DNA of 20,410 nucleotides, taken from an uncultured Clostridia bacterium. Lineage in GTDB: Bacteria; Bacillota; Clostridia; TANB77; CAG-508. The stretch covers positions 1-20,410 of the forward strand of contig CALXZW010000013.1 of NCBI GenBank assembly GCA_944393345.1, read 5' to 3'. The notes under the pieces are model-generated. The model was not told the origin of the DNA. It made no database searches and saw only the letters and a list, made by a program, of their open reading frames with translations. Shown here piece after piece: positions 1 through 7,075 of this stretch (the stretch's first letter is position 1; the number at the start of each line of letters is the position of its first letter). A program made the position numbers and the translations under genes.

Positions 1-30
1 TTGAATAATAGTTATTCATTGAAATGATTT

Positions 31-62
31 TTGAATTTTTAGGACATACCCTTAAGGTTCAA
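31..62. repeat. Palindromic repeat, copy A
   Basis: An imperfect hairpin: arms 31-43 and 50-62 pair at 12 of 13 positions (two G-U pairs) around a 6-nt loop. The core reads TTGAA..TTT.AGGAC..CCC.TAA..TTCAA. The same layout occurs at 1457-1485 and 14372-14402. It ends 20 bp before the ccdA-like start codon, so it could act as a terminator of an upstream gene or as a leader structure. Its recurrence at gene edges suggests a dispersed repeat. The fold is seen by eye; its role is inferred. Confidence 0.55.
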
Positions 63-81
63 AAAGAAAGGAGAATTTTAA

Positions 82-717
82 GTGGATTATATTTTTACAT
101 TTTTAGAAGGGGTGGCTAGTTTTATTTCACCTTGTTTATTACCAATGCTACCAATATATATATCATATTTTGTTGGTGAGAATGATAAAAAAACTTCCAA
201 AGCAGTAATAAATGCTTTGGGATTTGTATTAGGATTTTCAACGATTTTTTTGATACTATCAATATTTGCAAGCCAATTAGGAATAATTATAAGCAATAAT
301 ATAAAATATATAAAAATAATTTTTGGAATCATAATTATATTGTTTGGATTAAATTATATGGAAATATTGCGAATAAAATTTTTAAACAAATCAAAAGAAA
401 TAAAGAATAATGTTAAAGATTTAACCTTTATAAAGGCAGTAATTTTTGGAATATTATTTTCAATTAGTTGGACACCTTGTATTGGAACTTTTTTAAGTTC
501 AGCATTATTATTAGTTGCAAAACAGCAAAATATGTTAGAAGGAATATTTCTAATGATTGTTTATTGTATAGGCTTAGGAATCCCTTTTATAATATCAGTA
601 TTATTAATAGAAAAACTTAAAGAAATGTTTAATTTTATTAAAAGAAATTATAATATAATAAAGAAAATTTCGGGAATAATATTGATTGTTATGGGAATAT
701 ATATTATATTTTTTTAG
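82..717 (+). CDS. ccdA: CcdA-like cytochrome c biogenesis / thiol-disulfide transmembrane protein
   Basis: A polytopic membrane protein of 211 residues with about six hydrophobic segments. It has the two family signatures: SPCLLPMLP near residues 16-24 (Cys18) and SWTPCIG near residues 129-135 (Cys133). In the CcdA/DsbD-beta family these two cysteines carry electrons from cytoplasmic thioredoxin across the membrane to an extracytoplasmic thioredoxin-like partner. The start is GTG at 82, chosen because AAAGGAG lies about 8 nt upstream; an ATG start would cut into the first helix. The stop codon overlaps the ribosome binding site of the next gene, a membrane-anchored thioredoxin, which fits a carrier-partner pair. 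No cytochrome c maturation genes are visible, so general redox supply to surface proteins is as likely as heme ligation. Confidence 0.88.
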   Translation: MDYIFTFLEGVASFISPCLLPMLPIYISYFVGENDKKTSKAVINALGFVLGFSTIFLILSIFASQLGIIISNNIKYIKIIFGIIIILFGLNYMEILRIKFLNKSKEIKNNVKDLTFIKAVIFGILFSISWTPCIGTFLSSALLLVAKQQNMLEGIFLMIVYCIGLGIPFIISVLLIEKLKEMFNFIKRNYNIIKKISGIILIVMGIYIIFF

Positions 718-725
718 GAGGATAT

Positions 726-1199
726 ATGTTAAAAAAAGTGTTATTTATCATATTAATGATAATATTTGTAATTTCTTTAATATTTATAAGTCAAACTTTA
801 AAAAAAGAAAGTGAAAAAAAATTAGCATCAAGCAATGAACAAGTAGAATATCAAAATGAAGAAAATAAAACAAATATTTTAAATGTTACAAGTGAAAATT
901 TTGAAAGTGAAGTACTACAAAGTGATAAAACAGTTTTAATTGATTTTTATGCGGATTGGTGTGGACCATGTAAAATATTATCACCTATAGTAGAAGAAGT
1001 TGCTAAAGAAAATGCAGATGTAAAAGTGGTCAAAATAAATGTTGATAGTGAGCAAGAAATAGCAATTAAATATAGAATAATGTCAATACCAACTTTAGTA
1101 GTTATAAAAGATGGCAAAGAAATAAATAGAGCAATAGGTGTTATTGAAAAATCTGAAATTTTAACGCTTTTGAACATGGAAGAAAATTTTCAAAATTAG
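726..1199 (+). CDS. Membrane-anchored thioredoxin family protein
   Basis: 157 residues. A hydrophobic N-terminal segment (about residues 5-22) without a lipobox should act as an uncleaved anchor or signal peptide. A charged linker follows, then a full thioredoxin fold. The active site WCGPCK has its cysteines at positions 79 and 82, and the cis-proline lies in SIPT (Pro122). The WCGPC form is typical of true thioredoxins rather than of ResA/TlpA types. With the anchor, the domain should face outside and be kept reduced by the CcdA-like protein 8 bp upstream. AGGAGG at 717-722 serves the ATG at 726. The two genes form an extracytoplasmic thiol-reducing pathway by inference from pairing and order; the target proteins are unknown. 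Confidence 0.88.
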   Translation: MLKKVLFIILMIIFVISLIFISQTLKKESEKKLASSNEQVEYQNEENKTNILNVTSENFESEVLQSDKTVLIDFYADWCGPCKILSPIVEEVAKENADVKVVKINVDSEQEIAIKYRIMSIPTLVVIKDGKEINRAIGVIEKSEILTLLNMEENFQN

Positions 1200-1214
1200 A
1201 ATAAGGAGTAATTA

Positions 1215-1466
1215 ATGATTGAAATAAAATTTGATAAAAATAACAATAAATCCATCGCTCTTGATAAGGAAAACAAAATAGGAGAATGTGTATTTATAGA
1301 AGATGAAGAATATTGGAATATAATACACACAGAAGTAAGTAATTTATATCAAGGACAGGGCATTGCGAGAAGATTAGTTGAAAATATTATAGAAAATTCA
1401 AAAATATATAATAAAAAACTTATTGCTGAATGTTCTTATGCTAAAAAAATAATAAATGAACTTTAA
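1215..1466 (+). CDS. Small GNAT-like N-acetyltransferase (YjdJ type)
   Basis: 83 residues, close to the size of the minimal single-domain GNAT family (often called YjdJ or Acetyltransf_CG). The acetyl-CoA pyrophosphate loop is visible as YQGQGIARRLVE near residues 45-56. The C-terminal AECSYAKK (about residues 71-78) matches the conserved CSYAKK signature of this subfamily, in which the cysteine is proposed to take part in catalysis. It sits 15 bp after the thioredoxin gene with a good AAGGAG site, so it is probably co-transcribed with the redox genes. The substrate is unknown. Its last codons and stop fall inside palindromic repeat copy C (1457-1485). Confidence 0.8.
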   Translation: MIEIKFDKNNNKSIALDKENKIGECVFIEDEEYWNIIHTEVSNLYQGQGIARRLVENIIENSKIYNKKLIAECSYAKKIINEL

Positions 1467-1485
1467 TGTTAGACCTCAAAGTTCA
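1457..1485. repeat. Palindromic repeat, copy C (inverted)
   Basis: Perfect 8-bp arms, TGAACTTT (1457-1464) and AAAGTTCA (1478-1485), around a 13-nt loop. Read on the minus strand it matches copy B (14373-14401) at 23 of 29 positions by my hand alignment. The stop codon of the GNAT gene lies in the left arm, as in copy B. It may be a dispersed mobile palindrome or simply a terminator shape that recurs. Confidence 0.5.
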
Positions 1486-1499
1486 GAATGGAGTATAGT

Positions 1500-2228
1500 A
1501 TGATATTTTATTTTTCAGGTACTGGAAATTCAAAATGGGTTGCAGAGAGAATAGCAGAAAAAATTAATGATACAGTTTATGATATTGCTAAGAAAGAAAA
1601 AATACCTAAAATAGAGAAAGAAAAGCAAATAGGATTAGTTTTCCCTATCTATGCATGGGGAATACCAGAGCCAATGGTTTCTTTTGCAAAAAAATTAAAG
1701 AAACTAGAAATATTCACATTTGCAATATGTACATGTGGAGCAGATGCAGGTATTGCATTAAAAAAACTATCAAAAATATATCCATTAGATAGTAGTTACA
1801 GTATAGTTATGCCAAGTAATTACATTATAGGCGAAGATTTAGAAGAAGAACTATTTATATTAAAAAAAATAGAATTAGCTAAAATAGAGATAGAGAAAAT
1901 TTCAAATGAAATTATTATGAGAAGAAAGGTATATTGTGTGAATGAAGGTAAGTTTCCAATATTAAAATCAAATGTAATAAATATAGGGTTTAACAAATTT
2001 GCGAGGACTACAACCCCTTTTTATGCTGATAAAGAAAAATGTAACAGTTGTGGACTTTGCGAAAAAATTTGCCCAGCATCAACTATTAAACTTGTTAATG
2101 GTAATCCAATTTGGAATGAAAAATGTTATCAATGCTTGAAGTGTATTAATTACTGTCCACAAAATGCCATACAATATGGCAAAGAAACTGAAAAAAGAGG
2201 GAGATATAATATAGAGAAATATTTATGA
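1500..2228 (+). CDS. EFR1-type flavodoxin / 4Fe-4S ferredoxin protein
   Basis: About 242 residues. The N-terminal flavodoxin half begins MIFYFSGTGNSKWVAE, with the phosphate-binding SGTGNS loop of FMN proteins. The C-terminal half carries two [4Fe-4S] motifs, CNSCGLCEKICP (Cys181, 184, 187, 191) and CYQCLKCINYCP (Cys209, 212, 215, 219). This is the architecture of the EFR1 family ferrodoxins common in anaerobic Clostridia: soluble cytoplasmic electron carriers with generally unknown partners. An in-frame ATG exists at 1488, but GGAG at 1490-1493 is well spaced for ATG 1500 and family members usually begin at MIFYFSGTGNS, so I prefer 1500. It follows the redox genes by 33 bp and is likely part of the same transcript. 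Confidence 0.88.
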   Translation: MIFYFSGTGNSKWVAERIAEKINDTVYDIAKKEKIPKIEKEKQIGLVFPIYAWGIPEPMVSFAKKLKKLEIFTFAICTCGADAGIALKKLSKIYPLDSSYSIVMPSNYIIGEDLEEELFILKKIELAKIEIEKISNEIIMRRKVYCVNEGKFPILKSNVINIGFNKFARTTTPFYADKEKCNSCGLCEKICPASTIKLVNGNPIWNEKCYQCLKCINYCPQNAIQYGKETEKRGRYNIEKYL

Positions 2229-2246
2229 TATTTGAATTTCAAATAT
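2228..2246 (+). terminator. Short hairpin directly after the EFR1 stop
   Basis: ATATTTGA (2228-2235) and TCAAATAT (2239-2246) pair perfectly over 8 bp around a 3-nt loop, starting at the last base of the stop codon. There is no clear T-run, so as an intrinsic terminator it is weak; the stronger one follows at 2272-2324. Confidence 0.4.
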
Positions 2247-2271
2247 TAAAATTATAGGAAAAAATATATAG

Positions 2272-2324
2272 AAATAAAAGGGTTGTAGCATTTTCAATAG
2301 AAAGAATAGTCAACTCTTTTATTT
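2272..2324. terminator. Terminator-like hairpin between EFR1 and glycosyltransferase genes
   Basis: AAATAAAAGGGTTG (2272-2285) pairs with CAACTCTTTTATTT (2311-2324) along all 14 positions, with one G-U pair. The loop is 25 nt. The arms end in A- and T-runs, so the element could stop transcription from either side. It separates the redox set from the glycosyltransferase promoter at 2341. Confidence 0.6.
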
Positions 2325-2340
2325 TGAGAATAGACAAAAT

Positions 2341-2369
2341 TTGACACAAAAATCAAATTATGATACACT
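2341..2369 (+). promoter_or_regulatory. Sigma-A type promoter for the glycosyltransferase pair
   Basis: TTGACA (2341-2346), a 17-nt spacer, and TACACT (2364-2369) for the -10. The -35 is a perfect match and the -10 matches TATAAT at four of six positions. It lies about 80 bp before the start at 2452 and just after a terminator, as expected for a new transcription unit. Confidence 0.65.
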
Positions 2370-2451
2370 TAACTAGTCAAGAAAATATTACAAATAAATA
2401 TACAACATTAATTAAATATAGCAAAATAAGGAAAATAAAAGGAGAAAATAT

Positions 2452-3597
2452 ATGAAAGTTGTATTTATTTCTAATTTTTTAACACATCATCAAGTGCCAT
2501 TTTGTATTGAAATGCAAAAAAGACTAGGAGATGATTTTAAGTTTATTTCAACTGTAAAAATATTTGATTGGAGATTAAAGTTAGGCTTTAAAGATTTAGA
2601 TAATGAGTATGATTTTGTTATAAAAGCATATGAAAATGAATCAGTAAAAGAAAAAGCTAAACAATTAGTATTAGATAGTGATGTAGTAATAATAGGATCA
2701 ACTACAGATGAATTAATTGAAGAAAGATTAAAAAAAGATAAAATTATTTTTAGATATAGAGCGAGAATCTTTATTTTCCCTGACGGATTTTTTAAAACAG
2801 TATTTAATAAGGAAAAATTAAAGCTTTTTTACAACAGACACATAAAATTTCGAAAAAATAAAAATTTATATCTATTATGTGCTAATGCCTATGGGCCTAA
2901 AGATTTTAATCTTTTAGGACTATATAAAAATAAAATATATAAGTGGGGATATTTCTTAGAAACAAATAAATATAATATTGAAGAATTAATGGAGAAAAAA
3001 GAGCAAAATAGTAAAATACAAATAATATGGGTTGCAAGATTTATTAAATGGAAACATCCAGAGATAGTTGTAAGATTAGCGAAAAATTTAAAAAGATATA
3101 ATTATAAATTTTATATAAAAATGCTAGGAACAGGAGTATTAGAAGAAAAAATAAGAAAAAAAATAAAAAAATTAAAATTAGAAGATGTTATTGAGGTTGT
3201 TGGACAAGTACCAAGTGATAAAGTTAAAGATTATATGGAAAAATCTAATATATTTATAGGAACAAGTGATAGCCAAGAAGGATGGGGGGCAGTAATAAAT
3301 GAAGCAATGAATGCAGGATGTGCTATCGTAGCAAATAGAAAAATGGGTTCAGTTCCTTTATTAATAGAAGACAATGCAAATGGATTAATGTATAGTACAT
3401 ATAGTGATTTGGAAAATAAAATAAAATTATTAATATCAGATAAATCAAAAAGACAAAGACTTGGAATAAATGCATATAAATACATTACAACGGATTGGAC
3501 GAGTAGTGTCGCTGCTCAAAATTTGTTAGATTTATTTGAATCAATTCTATATAAAAAAGAATTTAATGTCCACGTTGGACCGGCAAGTAAAGCGTGA
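2452..3597 (+). CDS. Glycosyltransferase, GT4/GT-B type
   Basis: 381 residues with no signal peptide, so cytoplasmic. The C-terminal half has the GT4 pattern: a nucleotide-sugar donor segment from about residue 180 (IIWVARFIKWKHPE, then MLGTGVLEEKIR) and the acceptor/donor loop GWGAVINEAMNAGCAIVA near residues 279-297, the usual E-x7-E region in a variant form. The N-terminus (VVFISNFLTHHQVPF) matches the first Rossmann strand and the His-rich loop of the family. It probably transfers a sugar during cell-surface polysaccharide assembly; donor and acceptor cannot be read. The ATG at 2452 follows GGAG at 2441-2444. The last residues (HVGPASKA) are encoded by a locally more GC-rich stretch that overlaps the next gene's ribosome binding region. 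Confidence 0.85.
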   Translation: MKVVFISNFLTHHQVPFCIEMQKRLGDDFKFISTVKIFDWRLKLGFKDLDNEYDFVIKAYENESVKEKAKQLVLDSDVVIIGSTTDELIEERLKKDKIIFRYRARIFIFPDGFFKTVFNKEKLKLFYNRHIKFRKNKNLYLLCANAYGPKDFNLLGLYKNKIYKWGYFLETNKYNIEELMEKKEQNSKIQIIWVARFIKWKHPEIVVRLAKNLKRYNYKFYIKMLGTGVLEEKIRKKIKKLKLEDVIEVVGQVPSDKVKDYMEKSNIFIGTSDSQEGWGAVINEAMNAGCAIVANRKMGSVPLLIEDNANGLMYSTYSDLENKIKLLISDKSKRQRLGINAYKYITTDWTSSVAAQNLLDLFESILYKKEFNVHVGPASKA

Positions 3598-3608
3598 AAG
3601 GAGATTTT

Positions 3609-4415
3609 ATGGAAAATATAAGATTTAGTATAATTATACCTGCATTTAATGTAGAAAAATATATCAATAGAGCGATAGATAGTGTATTAAACCAGAATTT
3701 TAAAGATTTCGAATTAATAGTGGTGGATGACGCCTCTACAGATAATACTGTAAATCAAGTAGAAAAATATCAAAAAGAATACGCTAATATAAAAGTAATA
3801 TGCCATAAAATGAATAAGGCATCTGGAGGTGCAAGAAATACAGGATTAAATGTAGCAAGAGGAGAATATATAATTTTTCTTGATGCAGATGATTATTTAT
3901 ATGAAAAAGATGTCCTTTCTAAAATTGATAATCTAATAGGAAACAAAAAAGTAGATGTAGTGTATATGGGATTCAAAATTGGAGGTAATAGAGATGAATT
4001 TGTAATTCCAACAAATGAAACCTGCACTAAAGAGTATAAAGCAGGAAGAGATATTTATCCAAATGTTTGGAGTAAATGTTGGAATTTAGAGTTTTTAAAT
4101 AAAAATAATATTAGATTTGTTGAAAATAGATATTATGAAGATGTACTTTTTGTTTATAAAGCTGTGATGAAAGTACAAGAATATATAATAGCGGATTTTA
4201 CTGTTCATTATTATATAAGCGGAAGAAAAAATAGTATGACAACAACATTAAATCTAAAGAATATATATGATACTGTAGATAATATAAAAGATATGCTAGA
4301 AATAAAGATGAATGACAATACAAAAGAAATAAGTTTAAGACTAAAAAAAGAAATAGATATGTGCAAAAAAAGATTAGAAGATATATATAATTCTATAGAT
4401 AATAAATTGAATTAA
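3609..4415 (+). CDS. Glycosyltransferase family 2 (GT-A) protein
   Basis: 268 residues from the chosen start. The N-terminal GT2 domain shows FSIIIPAFNVEKYI, the VVDDASTDN nucleotide-binding motif (residues 38-46) and the metal-binding DADD (residues 92-95). A later ENRYYEDVLFVYKA supplies the acidic pair usually taken as the catalytic base. It most likely adds a sugar to a surface polysaccharide precursor on the cytoplasmic side. An upstream GTG (3594) is in frame, but AAAGGAG at 3597-3603 is ideally placed for ATG 3609 and the family motif starts there. It is translationally coupled to the upstream glycosyltransferase. No polymerase or flippase lies nearby, so the pair is isolated. A decayed piece of a related gene is found at 10381-10497. 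Confidence 0.87.
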   Translation: MENIRFSIIIPAFNVEKYINRAIDSVLNQNFKDFELIVVDDASTDNTVNQVEKYQKEYANIKVICHKMNKASGGARNTGLNVARGEYIIFLDADDYLYEKDVLSKIDNLIGNKKVDVVYMGFKIGGNRDEFVIPTNETCTKEYKAGRDIYPNVWSKCWNLEFLNKNNIRFVENRYYEDVLFVYKAVMKVQEYIIADFTVHYYISGRKNSMTTTLNLKNIYDTVDNIKDMLEIKMNDNTKEISLRLKKEIDMCKKRLEDIYNSIDNKLN

Positions 4416-4423
4416 CATAGTAT

Positions 4424-4457
4424 AAAAATATTAATTATTTAATTAATATTTTTTTTT
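4424..4457 (+). terminator. AT-only hairpin terminator after the glycosyltransferases
   Basis: AAAAATATTAATT (4424-4436) and its exact reverse complement (4441-4453) form a 13-bp stem around the loop ATTT, and the T-run continues to 4457. The stem has no G or C, but its position 8 bp past the GT2 stop makes it the likely end of this operon. Confidence 0.65.
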
Positions 4458-4578
4458 GATATTAACTAATTTTAGTAAAGTTTTCATAAAAAATAAATTC
4501 TTGTATTTAGAACAGAAAGATGGTAAACTTAACAACATAAATAACATTAAATTTTATTTAATTTTAGATATAGAATTG

Positions 4579-4587
4579 TGATACAAT
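4579..4587 (+). promoter_or_regulatory. Possible extended -10 promoter with no gene after it
   Basis: TGA followed by TACAAT (4582-4587) fits an extended -10 element; I see no good -35. There is no real ORF for 400 bp, so it would make a small RNA or be a relic. Confidence 0.3.
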
Positions 4588-4963
4588 TAGTTTAAAACTG
4601 GTGTAATGAAGAATCGGCGAATTTTACAGAAAAATAAATAAAAAAAACTATTTAACATGATGGTGAAATATCAAATATATTAGAGATTATATAAAAAAGT
4701 TATACTAGAGTAAAAAAATAAGAAATATAAAAACTAAAAATTTTTTATAAAGTAATAGATAAAAATAAAATAATATTTACAAATAAAAACGCAATGAAAT
4801 TCTATTAAAAGCATAAAAAGGAGGAAGAGGTTTTATCAGAGTATATGAAAAGTATAACGAAAACATAACAATAAAAAACTATAGCAAAAAAATATATTTA
4901 TTTTATAGAAAAATAAATAATAATAGACAAACATAATTTATTATACAAAATATAATAAATATA

Positions 4964-4992
4964 TATTGTAAAAAATAAATTTATGGTATAAT
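4964..4992 (+). promoter_or_regulatory. Promoter of the DUF4178/polyamine operon
   Basis: A perfect TATAAT at 4987-4992 lies 34 bp before the first start codon. The -35 is poor: TATTGT at 4964-4969 with a 17-nt spacer, or TTGTAA at 4966-4971 with 15. Position and the perfect -10 make it the best candidate for the six-gene operon. Confidence 0.5.
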
Positions 4993-5025
4993 GTATGCGA
5001 AGATAGTAAAAGGAGAAAATGTATT

Positions 5026-5481
5026 ATGAATTTATTAGAGTTAGCAATAAATCAACATGTAAAAATAGAGAATGTAGAATACAAAATAATAAATAAAGTG
5101 AAATTTAACGAAAAAGCATCATATTGGATAGAATATAAATTGCAAAATATACAAAATTCTCAAATGTATTATTTAAATGTAGAAATATCTTCGAAAGCTA
5201 TATTATATAAAATACTAAATACAAGAGAAATACAACTTAAAATGAATATGATATTTGAAAACGAAGAATATGAGTTATTTGAAAAAGGAAAAGGAAGAAT
5301 TGAAACATATTCAGGAATGACAGATGTAGCTTTAAATGATGAAGTAGATTATTATGAATATAATTGTAAAAATGATAAACAGAAAATCTTATCAATAGAA
5401 AAATGGAAAGATGAAACAGAAATTAGTATAGGAAAAATAATTAGTTTATCTAAAATAAAAGTATTGAAGAAAGTAGAATGA
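5026..5481 (+). CDS. DUF4178-like protein, stand-alone
   Basis: 151 residues, no membrane segment. It resembles the DUF4178 fold: a beta-rich domain with a YWIEYKLQN strand (about residues 32-40), the recurring block EEYELFEKGKGRIETYSG (near 79-96) and ILSIEKWKDETEISIGK (near 123-139). The same blocks recur in the next protein (YELYEKGTETV; IISVEKWEDEIENSIGK), so the two are paralogues. DUF4178 proteins are known to travel with DUF350 membrane proteins and spermidine-synthase/AdoMet-decarboxylase genes, which is the arrangement here. No catalytic residues are evident; a binding or scaffold role is a guess. The ATG at 5026 has AGGAG about 8 nt upstream. Confidence 0.68.
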   Translation: MNLLELAINQHVKIENVEYKIINKVKFNEKASYWIEYKLQNIQNSQMYYLNVEISSKAILYKILNTREIQLKMNMIFENEEYELFEKGKGRIETYSGMTDVALNDEVDYYEYNCKNDKQKILSIEKWKDETEISIGKIISLSKIKVLKKVE

Positions 5482-5517
5482 AAAATTTTTATAAAGGGGA
5501 AAGGAATATCATAAATT

Positions 5518-6624
5518 ATGGAGTTAAAAAAAGGACAAATACTTTACATAGATAATGATAAGTATTTTGTAGTTAATATGATAGAATACTTGGAACGTGG
5601 CGAAGAAACTTGGATATGGAAAGAATATGAAATATCAAAAGGAATAGGGAACAATAAATGGTTATGTATAGAAGAAACTGAAAATGGAAAATTTGAGTAT
5701 TCTATTTATGAACCATGCCATTCTAGAGTAGATATAAATGAATTGGAATTTATCTATAATGGAAGCAAATATGAATTATATGAAAAAGGCACTGAAACAG
5801 TAAAAGATTATTTTGGAAATGCGGATGTAGATAGATATGAATCAGCAGAATACTTTGATTACATTTCAGAAGATAAAACAACAATAATATCTGTAGAAAA
5901 ATGGGAAGATGAAATAGAAAATTCAATAGGAAAATATATTGATGAAAGTAGAGTAAGAATAACAGATGAAATTAATAGTACAAGTATGTCATATGCTAAT
6001 ACAAGTGCATCAGTTACTAATTCACAAAAAGTAGATGCGGGACAAAAAGCTACTAAAATATTTTTAGTAATAATGACGCTATTAATTTTTTTCCCAATGA
6101 TATTTAGTTTGTTTTCTGGTATTTTTGTAAACAAATCAATAGAAAAATATTTGGAAAAAAGTGCAGAATATAAATATGTAACATCGATTACAAATAATTC
6201 AAATAATAAAAAAGCAAAAGTATATGAATCTACATTAGCTACTATTGATGCTACAGTAAAAGATATAATAGATGGAGTACCAGAAGGAATTGAAAAAGTA
6301 GCAAGTGATACAGATTCAATAACTACTAATAATACAATAAGTAGTAATAATTCATCTACTACTGAAGGTGGAATAGGATTACAAACTAAAAAAGAATATG
6401 CTTATGTATACAAAGAAAATGAAAAAATATATGTACAAGTTTCTAGTAAGGAATATATGAATAATTCTGGTACAATGTATCATTCAAGACATTATCATCA
6501 CTATTATAGAACATATACAAGTGAAAGAACTAATCCAACATATACGAACTATGCATATTCAGCAAGACAAAGAAGTATAAATAGTAGAATTTCATCTGGT
6601 GGAGGAACAAGTTCGGGAAAATAA
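5518..6624 (+). CDS. DUF4178 protein with a transmembrane segment and polar tail
   Basis: 368 residues in three parts. Residues 1 to about 155 are a DUF4178-like domain related to the preceding protein (shared IISVEKWEDEIENSIGK). A short Ser/Thr/Asn linker leads to one strong membrane span near residues 180-204 (IFLVIMTLLIFFPMIFSLFSGIFV). The remaining 160 residues are low-complexity in places: Ser/Thr/Asn-rich, then a His/Tyr/Arg-rich block (HSRHYHHYYRTYTSER) and an end of SSGGGTSSGK. The topology most likely puts DUF4178 inside and the tail outside. The ribosome binding site (AAGGGGAAAGGA) is somewhat distant from ATG 5518, but no other start fits. The tail could bind metal, polyanion or surface polymer; this is inference from composition only. 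Confidence 0.68.
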   Translation: MELKKGQILYIDNDKYFVVNMIEYLERGEETWIWKEYEISKGIGNNKWLCIEETENGKFEYSIYEPCHSRVDINELEFIYNGSKYELYEKGTETVKDYFGNADVDRYESAEYFDYISEDKTTIISVEKWEDEIENSIGKYIDESRVRITDEINSTSMSYANTSASVTNSQKVDAGQKATKIFLVIMTLLIFFPMIFSLFSGIFVNKSIEKYLEKSAEYKYVTSITNNSNNKKAKVYESTLATIDATVKDIIDGVPEGIEKVASDTDSITTNNTISSNNSSTTEGGIGLQTKKEYAYVYKENEKIYVQVSSKEYMNNSGTMYHSRHYHHYYRTYTSERTNPTYTNYAYSARQRSINSRISSGGGTSSGK

Positions 6625-6642
6625 AGAAAGGAGAAGAAAATT

Positions 6643-6849
6643 ATGAATATAAATTGGGAGGAAATATTAAATACAATAATATATGCAGGAATAGGAACAA
6701 TATTAATGCTATTATGTATGTATGTGTTTGATTTATTAGTGCCATATGATTTTAAAAAAGAATTAAAAGAGAAAAATGTGGCAGCAGGATTTATAATAGC
6801 AGGAATTTTTATTGCGATAGGAATAATCGTAAGAACAGTAATAAAATAA
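6643..6849 (+). CDS. DUF350 small membrane protein (first copy)
   Basis: 68 residues with two hydrophobic helices (about 10-32 and 47-66) separated by a charged loop. The second helix reads NVAAGFIIAGIFIAIGIIVR, the conserved (N/K)-x-A-x-G-I-x-x-x-G DUF350 signature seen in E. coli YjfL. As I recall, YjfL carries two DUF350 units in one chain of about 130 residues; here the units are separate, with the next gene being the second. DUF350 genes are typical companions of polyamine synthase, DUF4178 and PspA-like genes in envelope-associated clusters. Their biochemical role is not established. GGAG at 6630-6633 serves the ATG. Confidence 0.78.
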   Translation: MNINWEEILNTIIYAGIGTILMLLCMYVFDLLVPYDFKKELKEKNVAAGFIIAGIFIAIGIIVRTVIK

Positions 6850-6867
6850 GAAAGGGAAGTGAAATAA

Positions 6868-7074
6868 ATGGAAATTTTATCTAAAATCATTGAAATGTTT
6901 ATATATGTTGGCATAGGAGTAATATTTTGCATTATTGGATATAAAATGATAGAAAAGGTATTTAAAAAGAGTTTTAATCTTAATGAAGAAATAGATAACC
7001 ATAATAAAGCAGTTGGAATAATGATATCAGGAATGTTTATAGGAATTGCAATTATAATGAGTGGTGTACTATAA
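6868..7074 (+). CDS. DUF350 small membrane protein (second copy)
   Basis: Also 68 residues, with two hydrophobic helices and the family signature HNKAVGIMISGMFIGIAIIM in the second. It is clearly related to the first copy but diverged, so the pair may form a heteromeric membrane unit equivalent to a fused YjfL-type protein. It begins 18 bp after the first copy with an AAGGGAAG site. Its stop codon is one base before the aminopropyltransferase start, so the two are likely translationally coupled. Function is inferred from context only. Confidence 0.76.
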   Translation: MEILSKIIEMFIYVGIGVIFCIIGYKMIEKVFKKSFNLNEEIDNHNKAVGIMISGMFIGIAIIMSGVL

Positions 7075-7075
7075 A

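Larger units (their letters stand above)
4458..5025. other. AT-rich intergenic region without a convincing gene
   Basis: About 570 bp between the glycosyltransferases and the DUF4178 operon. I see an extended -10 promoter shape (TGATACAAT, 4579-4587) followed by a small GC-richer island (4598-4625) that could encode only an 11-residue peptide (MKNRRILQKNK, ATG 4607). There is also an orphan strong Shine-Dalgarno sequence (AAAAGGAGG, about 4816-4824) with only a 7-codon frame after it. The rest is poly-A/T-rich with stops in all frames. It may hold decayed genes or a small RNA; no known riboswitch motif was recognised. Confidence 0.5.

Noticed and set aside
2..18. TGAATAA-TAG-TTATTCA hairpin at the window start as a terminator
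   Set aside because: A 7-bp AT-rich stem without a T-run at the very edge; the upstream gene is not in the window, so it cannot be judged.
4598..4625. Riboswitch core such as c-di-GMP or glycine type in the GC-richer island
   Set aside because: None of the conserved core sequences I know are present; pairing is limited to a 5-bp stem.
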